Notes under the pieces: model-generated | Seen by the model: the letters and a program-made list of their open reading frames with translations, nothing else | Told to the model about the DNA's origin: nothing | The model's database searches: none | Position numbers and translations under genes: made by a program | Origin: Acidobacteriota bacterium | GTDB lineage: Bacteria > Acidobacteriota > Terriglobia > Acidiferrales > UBA7541 | NCBI GenBank assembly: GCA_003223325.1 | Contig: QHYS01000059.1 | Location: forward strand, 1-52,667 | Length of the DNA: 52,667 bases | Direction of reading: 5' to 3' | Part shown: piece by piece, positions 46,153 through 52,667 of the stretch | Layout: every line of letters starts with the position of its first letter | How positions within the stretch are numbered: position 1 is the stretch's first letter

Positions 46153-48564
46153 TTAAGGCTCCCCGGGGAGCGGCCCAAACTGAGGCGGTGGAACGCGGCG
46201 CTTGGAAGCCGCCTGATAGGCCGACGCTATCTTAAGAATAGTGTCTTCCTTTCCAGGCTCCGCCCGGAAAACAAGGGAGAAGGGAACACCAGGCGCCGGC
46301 AGGGTCGTAGGCGTGTTGTTGTTTGTCGGGATATATCTCTTCTTATCGTCACTCAAAACGAAGACAGGGTCGTAAACCGTTGTCACGTAGCCGGCAGGAA
46401 TAAGGACCTCCGTGAGGCCGGCAAAGGGCCCCATGCGAAGCTCGCCCCGTATGTCGCCGCGAGGCTCGGGCTGAGGGGCCAATCCTATCTTGCCAGGAGG
46501 AAGGGAATAGTGGAGACGCACGACGGCGTCGAGGTGGTTTTCATACATGACTTTCATTTCCAGGCGCCGCAAGAGCTCTCGTATCATAATGTGCTCGTCG
46601 ATCCCTTGCCGTTCGCCGAGCGGTTGGCGCATGTCTTCCATCTCTTCCCAATTCTTGAATGAGGCCCGCTGATCGTCGCCCCAGAATTTCGACCGCGCAT
46701 TGAGGACATGGAGGTCGATCAAGGTCTCAACGAATCCCCGCTTTTTCCAATCGGCGGCTCGCCGCATCGCATATTGATTGAAGTGAAACGTGAACGCGTT
46801 CGGTTCAACCTCCTCCTCGATGGCACGAACGTTCAGGTTTCTTGGATTGGGCACGCGTCCTTCCGCCAGATCAAGGAAGTAGTCAATGGGTTTCATCGTG
46901 CCGGATCCCAACGTCTTACCCGGCGTAAACTCCGTTGGTTTAATCTTTGCGGCGAACTCGGGGAATTGCGGCTGGCCGTCGCGCGTGAGACGGTAAAGAA
47001 TATCTGGGAAAAATACGGGAACGAGCTGCGCTAAAGCCTCGGTATAGGACGGCTTCATATTTTCGATGCTGGGATCATCCGGCCAGAGAGGATCGACAGA
47101 TTCGACCAGAGTAGCTCCCAGATAGCCGCCGAGGATTGTTTGGACCTCTTTGGCTGCCGCTTGGGAAATCGGCTCGTCAGCTTTCACGCCCGGGAACGTC
47201 AGCATCGATTCGCGGACAATTCCAATGCGCAGCCCGCGCAGCGAGCCGCGTGTTCCAGGCGAAGCCGCGCTCGCGGCGTAGGGCTTATCGAAAACGCTCG
47301 ATCTCGGAATCGTGGTGAAGATATCGCGTGGGTCATAATACCCGTTGGCCGGATCTTTGAGCGCGTCCAATACCTTTGACGCGTCTCGAACCGTGCGGCA
47401 CATGATGCCTGCCCGGTCATTGTAGATATCCGCGCCGATCGCGCCGCCAAGAAAAGAAATGAGGGACTTGTGAGGCAAGATCAGTGAGACCGCGTTGTGA
47501 TTAGAGGGTCCGCGGCAGGACATGCTGGTCTCTTCACAAAGACTGCACATCGTAAGATTTGCGCTTACCGAGACGCCCGAACCAGAACTTGAACCCAAGG
47601 AGGCTGCGCGCGTGGTGTCATAGACGTCACTCGGATTTCCCGCCCAGCTACTGCGCTGATAGCCTTGGGTCGAGACGAAAACTTTCGTGGGTCTGTTTGA
47701 GCCGCGCGATTCCGAGGTGTCGTCGCCGCGAATGGCAGGGACTGGGCGCCCGTTGTACTCGGTGTTCGCGGCTTTGGCGTAAATGATGGCGCCTTTTTCC
47801 CGAAGCTCCGCTATGAGCGTGTGGTCCCGAGCTGGAAAATCAATATCGTAATTGGCATCGGCGCCCCCGGTGCTGCGCATATCTTTGGTATCGTAGGAAT
47901 CCTTGAACGTGAAAACGACGCAATACACGGGCAGCTTCTGGAGGTCTGGATTTCTGCTGTACTGGGTGTCGAGTTCGGCCGCGCGCTCGAGCGCATCCGG
48001 CTGCTTGCGGAATTCCTCGCACACAGCAGGCGAGCCCGGTGGCAGCGGCCCATCCGAGGTACGGCGGTCACGATCGCCTTTGCACGTCACGGAGCGCTCG
48101 CCTCGAATGTTGAGTGTGCCGAGCGCGTTCACCTGACCTGCATTGGGCATGCCGATGGTCATGCCGTATTGCTGTTGTACGCTCGGATCGGACGCAGTCG
48201 GCTCCATCCTGCCAAACTCAATCGGCGGCCCAGCGTATTGATCAAAATCGGGTAACAAAGTTGATATAGCGACGGTCGCTGTCGGAAATTTGAGCGGCGA
48301 GCCGACTCGAATTACGCCGGGTGCAGGCGGGATCGGCGCTCCATCCCTTGTCACTAGCTCATCAGCGACGCCGTTATAGGCTTTGGCGCGATTCATGTAG
48401 AGCTGCACCAGTCCTCGGCAGGTGACCTGGCCTTCGCGAATGGCCCGATGAACATCCTCTATGGTTGCTTCTTGGAGGTGAAAGCGAAACTGCTGGGAAT
48501 ACACGGCTTCAGTAGCCGCCAGCATCGTAGCGAGCAACAGAAACGCTGTCTTAGCCCTGGCCAT
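46153..48564 (-). CDS. Long secreted amidase-signature hydrolase
   Basis: The ATG at 48564 (GGAGG 5 bp upstream) decides the start; the open frame continues to 48924 without support. The 803-residue protein has a signal peptide (1-22), IEDVHRAIREGQVTC, the catalytic lysine in FTFKDSYDT (about K221), the Ser/Gly loop LGSSSGSGVSVSANL and EETSMSCRG, where the nucleophile serine (about S349) keeps its place although GTETDGS has changed. The C-terminal 350 residues extend well beyond usual amidases (about 450-500). A secreted amide hydrolase is likely; the substrate is unknown. Confidence 0.8.
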   Translation of the reverse strand: MARAKTAFLLLATMLAATEAVYSQQFRFHLQEATIEDVHRAIREGQVTCRGLVQLYMNRAKAYNGVADELVTRDGAPIPPAPGVIRVGSPLKFPTATVAISTLLPDFDQYAGPPIEFGRMEPTASDPSVQQQYGMTIGMPNAGQVNALGTLNIRGERSVTCKGDRDRRTSDGPLPPGSPAVCEEFRKQPDALERAAELDTQYSRNPDLQKLPVYCVVFTFKDSYDTKDMRSTGGADANYDIDFPARDHTLIAELREKGAIIYAKAANTEYNGRPVPAIRGDDTSESRGSNRPTKVFVSTQGYQRSSWAGNPSDVYDTTRAASLGSSSGSGVSVSANLTMCSLCEETSMSCRGPSNHNAVSLILPHKSLISFLGGAIGADIYNDRAGIMCRTVRDASKVLDALKDPANGYYDPRDIFTTIPRSSVFDKPYAASAASPGTRGSLRGLRIGIVRESMLTFPGVKADEPISQAAAKEVQTILGGYLGATLVESVDPLWPDDPSIENMKPSYTEALAQLVPVFFPDILYRLTRDGQPQFPEFAAKIKPTEFTPGKTLGSGTMKPIDYFLDLAEGRVPNPRNLNVRAIEEEVEPNAFTFHFNQYAMRRAADWKKRGFVETLIDLHVLNARSKFWGDDQRASFKNWEEMEDMRQPLGERQGIDEHIMIRELLRRLEMKVMYENHLDAVVRLHYSLPPGKIGLAPQPEPRGDIRGELRMGPFAGLTEVLIPAGYVTTVYDPVFVLSDDKKRYIPTNNNTPTTLPAPGVPFSLVFRAEPGKEDTILKIASAYQAASKRRVPPPQFGPLPGEP

Positions 48565-49068
48565 AGACCCTCCGGAACGGCGTTGGAATTTCTGTTTCCC
48601 GAGACCACCCCCCATTTTCGTGCAAGTGTTCATTCTACGGGTCAAGGAAAATCGTAGAATCAGTAAGTTACAGGAAAGCCAGCTATTTAGGAAACGAAAG
48701 AAGCCGAGAAAAACATTGCAAACACATGACAAAATGAAGCAACGCTGCCATGGTCGCAACTTCATTGGCGCAGATTCTACTTCGAAGTTACTAGCTTTTC
48801 CATCTCGGTCCGCCCTCCGCGTGCAATTGGAAAACTCACGGACATCAGGGAGAATCGAGTTGGGCAGTAACGGTCCAGGCTCCTCTGGACCTACCGCCAA
48901 GTGGGCGGCAGATGTCTTCAGCATCTGCCGTCTGCGCCTTCAACGGGGACCATCGGACAGCGGATGAATTGACAGGGGTTCATCTCCCGTGGGCACCCTC
49001 GCCCCTCCTAACTGCGGCGAAGCTTAGGCCGTAATCTTGTAGCTGAATTCCTCGCTGTAAATTGTGCA
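48565..49068. other. Intergenic region with one inverted repeat
   Basis: The 504 bp upstream of the amidase show no convincing gene. At 48906-48930 there is a perfect 9-bp inverted repeat (CGGCAGATG, 7-base loop, CATCTGCCG) without a T-tract. Frames through this region lack protein-like composition. Confidence 0.4.
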
Positions 49069-49260
49069 TCAGCCCTGCCAACCACCAGCCGTGAGACTCG
49101 CTGCGCAGCTTACTTCGACATTCGGTAGCCCATACTTCTGCCGCAGCGCCTCACGCACCTTTTTGGTAATCCTCTTCTGACTCAACTCCTCAAAGCCACG
49201 ATTCCTTCCTAAGCCAGATAACAATGCACGGTAGCCATTGCCGACCGTTAGTGTGCTCAT
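49069..49260 (-). CDS. Small hypothetical protein
   Basis: From the ATG at 49260 (AGGGGCGG upstream) a 63-residue basic protein, STLTVGNGYRALLSGLGRNR then ITKKVREALRQKYGL. It follows the next gene by 17 bp, so they share a transcript. No family recognised. Confidence 0.45.
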   Translation of the reverse strand: MSTLTVGNGYRALLSGLGRNRGFEELSQKRITKKVREALRQKYGLPNVEVSCAASLTAGGWQG

Positions 49261-49277
49261 GTTTCCGCCCCTTTGAT

Positions 49278-49502
49278 TCAATCGTCTTTCTTGCTCGCTC
49301 TGATGTGGTGATCCCCTGCTAGGAAAGTGCGTAAGCCGCCTTCCATTTTCCCACCATTGGTCGGCACCGGACCAAAAAGACTGGGCTTTTCCTTCATGCG
49401 CTGGTACGCAGCATACTGCGCATCAAATTGCGTTGCGTAGACGGCCTCGGATTTTTCGACAACTTCATCATTCTGCCCGAGAATCTCGTAGAACCAGGCC
49501 AT
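49278..49502 (-). CDS. Small hypothetical protein
   Basis: From the ATG at 49502 (AGAGGG 7 bp upstream) a 74-residue protein beginning MAWFYEILGQNDEVVEKSEA and containing ATQFDAQYAAYQRMKE. The amphipathic N-terminus resembles small beta-strand DUF proteins, but I cannot name the family. Acidic and soluble. Confidence 0.5.
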   Translation of the reverse strand: MAWFYEILGQNDEVVEKSEAVYATQFDAQYAAYQRMKEKPSLFGPVPTNGGKMEGGLRTFLAGDHHIRASKKDD

Positions 49503-49605
49503 CGCCGTTCCCTCTGGCGGCATTCTGAATACTTTACTCCGTCACTGTCAATTGACCTTTGGCTCCTGAGTGGGGAGCCGTAGGCAGGAACCAGGATGTA
49601 AATCA

Positions 49606-50016
49606 TTACTTTGGCGTTGGTGGAGCGGGTTTCTCAGTAGCTTCGCATTTGAGCTTATTACGTGAGCACCAACTCGTGATCGCAGCACTATCGAACATTT
49701 TCACGTTTTCACCTGATAGCTGTCGAAAGGCTATGAATGCGGTTGCCACAGTATTAAGTTCTGGATTCTGGTCAATTATTTGAACCACGTCATGGAGATC
49801 ATTTGGCCTCTGACCCGCAAGGGCAAGCGCCTGAGTATTCTGTAGCGCGACCAAAGCCTGTCCCCCAAATCGGTTCGCGTTTTCTTGCATCCGGATATCG
49901 TAATCTTGACCAACTGCGATCATGGTTGTGTTTGCGAATTTCAGAACATCAGGATGGTTCGTACTCTTTAGCAAACGATTCAAATCATCCATTCCGGCGC
50001 GGAAGCCCATTCGCAT
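49606..50016 (-). CDS. Hypothetical protein, possible C-terminal half of a broken gene
   Basis: A 136-residue frame beginning MRMGFRAGMDDLNRLLKS and ending in a Pro/Lys tail. It overlaps the end of the frame upstream (49980-50225) by 37 bp in a different reading frame, and its sequence reads as a continuation: the upstream protein ends in an abrupt CEWASAPEWMI. Either two overlapping genes or one gene split by an indel. No ribosome site precedes its ATG. Confidence 0.45.
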   Translation of the reverse strand: MRMGFRAGMDDLNRLLKSTNHPDVLKFANTTMIAVGQDYDIRMQENANRFGGQALVALQNTQALALAGQRPNDLHDVVQIIDQNPELNTVATAFIAFRQLSGENVKMFDSAAITSWCSRNKLKCEATEKPAPPTPK

Positions 50017-50225
50017 ACATATTGTTGAATCAATTTATCGGTGACGGTTCTGACCTTGTCTTGCGCAGCCTGGAGAATCATCGCGTTTATATTCTTCTCA
50101 TCAAGGGCTTCCGCCACACGATCTTTAGCTTCAGCCGTGGCTACCCGAGTTGCTTCCTGTCTTGCATCCTCCCGAGCATCCTTTAGAGTTGAGTAAAGGA
50201 GACCGCCTGCAACTACTACAATCAC
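49980..50225 (-). CDS. Hypothetical membrane-anchored protein, probably the N-terminal half of a broken gene
   Basis: The frame opens with a hydrophobic helix (VIVVVAGGLLYS) and continues as a charged helix (KDAREDARQEATRVATAEAKDR). In-frame sequence upstream of the GTG at 50225 reads FSYFKFLITVTGSVLG, clearly coding and membrane-like, but reaches a stop without an ATG. An ATG with a GGAAGG site (about 50278) is one base out of frame. The gene therefore looks damaged at both ends by single-base changes, or the assembly has errors here. Confidence 0.45.
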   Translation of the reverse strand: MIVVVAGGLLYSTLKDAREDARQEATRVATAEAKDRVAEALDEKNINAMILQAAQDKVRTVTDKLIQQYVCEWASAPEWMI

Positions 50226-50347
50226 GCCGAGAACACTTCCCGTAACCGTAATCAGGAACTTAAAATAAGAGAAGTCATGGCTTCACCTTCCAGGTTCTTT
50301 GGCGCGGAATTGTATCACCGGACCTATAGCTAAAGAGGATTAGCAAA

Positions 50348-50521
50348 ATGAAGAAAACAGAATTGCTGCGAGCGCTTCAGGCCGAGATTCGCCGTCACAG
50401 CTTCGACACCTTCGTGGACGAATCGCCGTCCGTGGCTCAGGGCGGCAAAGGCGTGGTGGTGGTGCCGGGATGTTCAGCCTGCCGGAAGCCAGCGAAAAGC
50501 CGGGTTAGGCTCGAAGCCTGA
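50348..50521 (+). CDS. Small CxxC protein, copy 1 (C-terminus replaced)
   Basis: AAGAGGAT lies 8 bp before the ATG. The 57-residue product reads MKKTELLRALQAEIRRH, then FDTFVDESPSVAQGGKG and PGCSACRKP, and then diverges and stops. The related frame at 51337-51564 shares the core (EIRRHxFDTFVD, PSxAQGG, PGCxACxK) but continues for another 30 residues. This copy has an intact start but has lost the C-terminal half. Too short for the usual gene callers. CxxC may bind metal. Confidence 0.55.
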   Translation: MKKTELLRALQAEIRRHSFDTFVDESPSVAQGGKGVVVVPGCSACRKPAKSRVRLEA

Positions 50522-50550
50522 TCGGGTGTGTAATGGCTGCTGACCGCTAC

Positions 50551-51210
50551 TTACTTCGCGCTCGGCGGGGCCAGCCACTCTTCGAGGGCTTGATTCTTGG
50601 GCTCAACCTGGACAAACGCGATGCCCATCCCTTCGTCGGGAAGGTTATAGGCCACATGACCTACAGCAGAGAAGTTCGCTCTAGAATTTGTAATTTTCAG
50701 TCTGACTCCTGTCCCTTTGGGGAAAGGAGCTTTGCTTGTAACAAAGCAACCGTAGAGACTCAGGTCGCGAGTATGTGACGTGAGTTGCTTCTGTGATTCT
50801 ACATGGATCACTTCGACGGCTCCTCCGAAGAGATGGCGCGTAGCGCGACGCCGTTCGATCTGCATGGCGCTTCCGATGTTCAACTGGCTTTTTTTAGGGT
50901 CAGATTCTCCGGGGTTAGGATCGGCCTCATGACGAAATAGCGGATGTGGAGTGAACGACGCAGGAGGCTCTAGTTCGACTCCGTAGTACCCATAGTGACC
51001 GCGAAGCCTTAGCACTTCTGCGGGTTTATAGACATACTCCTTCCCGCACTCATCGCATCGGACCTTGAAGGGGCGGATGACAGGAGGGCGAGAGGTGAAG
51101 GCGTCTGTCTCCGCAAGTGGGATTCTGTGTCCGACAAATAAATTCTTCCGAGCGTGAAAACAATGGTTTTTGCAGAGCACCACCCAGAAATAAGAGCTAT
51201 CTTCCCACAT
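50551..51210 (-). CDS. Zinc-ribbon-like domain fused to a PilZ domain
   Basis: GGAGG stands 5 bp before the ATG at 51210, so the long form is real. The N-terminal 75 residues hold two cysteine pairs, CKNHC (C13, C17) and RCDECGKEYVYKP (C52, C55), resembling a zinc ribbon. From about residue 115 a PilZ domain follows with RRATR (RxxxR) and DLSLYG (DxSxxG), both intact. A c-di-GMP receptor with a metal or nucleic-acid-binding head is a reasonable reading. The gene lies between the two copies of the small CxxC gene. Confidence 0.8.
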   Translation of the reverse strand: MWEDSSYFWVVLCKNHCFHARKNLFVGHRIPLAETDAFTSRPPVIRPFKVRCDECGKEYVYKPAEVLRLRGHYGYYGVELEPPASFTPHPLFRHEADPNPGESDPKKSQLNIGSAMQIERRRATRHLFGGAVEVIHVESQKQLTSHTRDLSLYGCFVTSKAPFPKGTGVRLKITNSRANFSAVGHVAYNLPDEGMGIAFVQVEPKNQALEEWLAPPSAK

Positions 51211-51336
51211 ACGAGCCTCCGGGGGGTCACAAGGCTGGGTGGGGACCTCAGTGAGGTGAATGATATCAATTCGATGTCACTTGGGACAAGCGGACCCATA
51301 TCCCCGAATATCCCCGGCCCGAGGATCAGCTTGTAA

Positions 51337-51564
51337 TTGCTTCAGGCCCTGCAATCGGAGATTCGCCGCCACACCTTTGACACTTTCGTGGATCAGCCGC
51401 CTTCCATCGCACAAGGCGGAAACGGAGCCGTTACGCCGGGATGCCCGGCCTGCCAAAAACGACTCAATACAATGGCGCAGTTCTCGGACCATCTTGCGGA
51501 CGATGTGCTGCCTGTTCTGATTGATCGGCTCTTTACGCGAGCGGGTGATATCAGACAGATTTGA
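51337..51564 (+). CDS. Small CxxC protein, copy 2 (start damaged)
   Basis: This frame reads LQALQSEIRRHTFDTFVDQP, then PPSIAQGGNG, PGCPACQK and a C-terminal helix MAQFSDHLADDVLPVL. The upstream GAGGATCAGC matches the ribosome-site region of copy 1 (GAGGATTAGC), but the stretch holding the ATG is missing, leaving TAA then TTG. Translation from TTG is possible but doubtful. Intact C-terminus, damaged start: the reverse of copy 1. Confidence 0.5.
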   Translation: MLQALQSEIRRHTFDTFVDQPPSIAQGGNGAVTPGCPACQKRLNTMAQFSDHLADDVLPVLIDRLFTRAGDIRQI

Positions 51565-51694
51565 CGGACTCCATCGGACGGCGCCTGCGCCACGCGGCAC
51601 GCGCCTATTGCAGTTGAATCACAAACGGTTCCAGTTGGAGGCTTGCCCAGATTAGCTGCCGGCGAGCACATGGGTGAAGCGGTACAAGCCCCAT

Positions 51695-51925
51695 TCAAAG
51701 GCCACCCAGCGGCCGCCAGGTTCCCACGCGCGTAATCACGATCTTTCCGCCTACGATCTTCACTGTGCGTCGGACTAAGTCACATGCCCTAATTCCATTC
51801 AAGCTGTTATATATCTTGCGGGCCTCTTCGCTCAGGTCGCCTTCAGGCTCGAGAACGATGCTCTCGCCGTCTTTGAGCTTCGTCACACGCTCCCCAAGAC
51901 TTCCCCATTTCGAGTTGCGTTTCAC
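51695..51925 (-). CDS. Small hypothetical protein downstream of a PilZ gene
   Basis: A 76-residue soluble protein, MKRNSKWGSLGERVTKLKDG and then ILEPEGDLSEEARKIY-like acidic helix, here VLEPEGDLSEEARKIYNSL, and a beta-hairpin tail KIVGGKIVITRVGTW. Its ATG overlaps the stop of the PilZ gene by 4 bp, so it is coupled to it and may be a partner. No family recognised. Confidence 0.58.
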   Translation of the reverse strand: MKRNSKWGSLGERVTKLKDGESIVLEPEGDLSEEARKIYNSLNGIRACDLVRRTVKIVGGKIVITRVGTWRPLGGL

Positions 51926-52242
51926 AGCTTCTCGTCTTCACGCAAGAACTGGTACCGTTCAAACTCGGCCACCACTCCTACACGGCCCATCTCCCTGGGT
52001 TCCGTCCGTCGCACGCGTCCCTGAAAGCGGACGCGAACAGGCTCTGCTAAGGTTATTGGTGGCATAACAATGACCAACTCGACCGACGAACCGTTCTCAA
52101 TTTCTGTTGGCAGGAAGAAGTAAACGCCTCGAGACGTGATGTCCTCAGACTCCGCCTGAGCTTCCCTGCTTCCCGATTGGTTCGTCCAGCGAACCGTCAT
52201 CGGCAGCTTCAATTGGAGTCGTCGGGTTGCGCGACGTTCCAT
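51922..52242 (-). CDS. PilZ-domain protein
   Basis: A 106-residue single-domain PilZ protein from the ATG at 52242, which has GGGGTGG upstream; the frame extends 9 bp further to a GTG. RxxxR is intact (RRATRR); the second motif reads DITSRG, with Thr in the Ser position. A small unknown protein is encoded immediately downstream with a 4-bp overlap. Confidence 0.8.
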   Translation of the reverse strand: MERRATRRLQLKLPMTVRWTNQSGSREAQAESEDITSRGVYFFLPTEIENGSSVELVIVMPPITLAEPVRVRFQGRVRRTEPREMGRVGVVAEFERYQFLREDEKL

Positions 52243-52490
52243 CACTACCACCCCCCCACCATGCCGCAGCGTTTGGAATGGGATTGTATCGGAAGCGCAA
52301 GAGGAGCTCCTTGTCCAAGAGCAACATGAGGGGTCGAGGTAGCCTCTCCGCCGCTCCCGGAAAATAGTTCATACCTAGGTTGAGCGATTCTTTGCTGCAA
52401 AAATGTGCAAAAAATGCACGAGAAGCCAATCCTGATGCGGAAAAACAAAGGGCGGGCCGATGCGGCTGTTCTCACCCGGTAGGTGAAAGC

Positions 52491-52667
52491 TCAAGACGGG
52501 TGGGGAGTCGCCGATGGCGGGGCGGCCGAACGCGCTTTTTGCATGTCGAGCTTGCAAAGCTCGAGGGCCAGGGTGACCCATTGCTGGGTGAGAGCTTTGA
52601 ATTTCTTGTAGTTGGCGAGCTGCTGGCGCACCTCCGGAACAAACTGAGGACGAACAAACTGGGTGGT
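52491..52667 (-). CDS. DUF6788-like protein, C-terminal part (cut by window edge)
   Basis: The reverse complement of the window end is open from the edge to a TGA at 52491. It encodes TTQFVRPQFVPEVRQQL, then NYKKFKALTQQWVTLAL and LELCKLDMQKA, the C-terminal half of the same short family cut at position 1. Start lies beyond the window. Joining the two edges directly does not keep the frame (a TAA forms), so this is not proof of circularity. Confidence 0.6.
   Translation of the reverse strand, partial: TTQFVRPQFVPEVRQQLANYKKFKALTQQWVTLALELCKLDMQKARSAAPPSATPHPS

Overview
The window looks like a chromosomal fragment of an Acidobacteriota bacterium, probably from a soil metagenome. The evidence is indirect but consistent: five PilZ-domain proteins, a DUF2934 protein, a decayed Ser/Thr kinase of the GPYEI-type receptor family, secreted families common in that phylum, interspersed repeats containing the CCGAGG...GAGGAATCTGCT motif, and a radical SAM enzyme resembling tetraether-lipid synthase. 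I give about 0.75 for the phylum and no call below it. Both edges of the window cut through genes of the same small family (DUF6788-like), as expected if an assembled contig stops at copies of a repeated element.

Layout. Positions 1-5.1 kb (minus strand) hold a periplasmic oxidation operon: a SoxC-like molybdopterin enzyme, a SoxD-like cytochrome c, a cytochrome-PQQ dehydrogenase and an exported metallo-beta-lactamase-fold hydrolase. From 5.2 to 16 kb lie a secreted protein, a GT39-type membrane glycosyltransferase, a kinase remnant, an M49 peptidase, a rhomboid protease, a Tat-exported thiamine-diphosphate enzyme paired with a cytochrome c, a secreted VOC protein, a secreted acidobacterial-type protein and a decayed NAD-binding epimerase. 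From 16 to 24 kb there are two PilZ proteins, a selenoprotein redoxin, a sigma-54-type two-component pair and a GGDEF-PilZ protein: a c-di-GMP/sigma-54 regulatory block.

From 24.4 to 34.4 kb the plus strand carries housekeeping genes: rpmE, a double-length thyX, a small membrane protein, prfA, prmC, dinB, a CCA-adding-type nucleotidyltransferase and lon. From 34.5 to 45.3 kb follow a hypothetical protein, a GT2 glycosyltransferase, a LuxR-type regulator, superoxide dismutase, queG, a disordered basic protein, the Tes-like radical SAM gene with a clear terminator, an FmdB zinc ribbon, a YbdD-like protein and a PPi-type phosphofructokinase. From 45.3 kb to the end the sequence is accessory: small zinc-ribbon and DUF2934 genes, a long secreted amidase, several short hypothetical genes, a probably disrupted membrane protein, two degenerate copies of one small CxxC protein, and two more PilZ genes.

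Most notable: (1) a redoxin gene interrupted by an in-frame TGA exactly at the first redox residue (W-U-P-Y-C), followed at the correct distance by a hairpin with a GGUC apical loop like the E. coli fdhF SECIS, so the two apparent ORFs are one 438-residue selenoprotein; (2) a Tes-family radical SAM protein that could make membrane-spanning lipids; (3) the SoxCD-PQQ-hydrolase operon without other sox genes; (4) the Tat-exported ThDP enzyme with a partner cytochrome; (5) a leader peptide overlapping the lon start codon.
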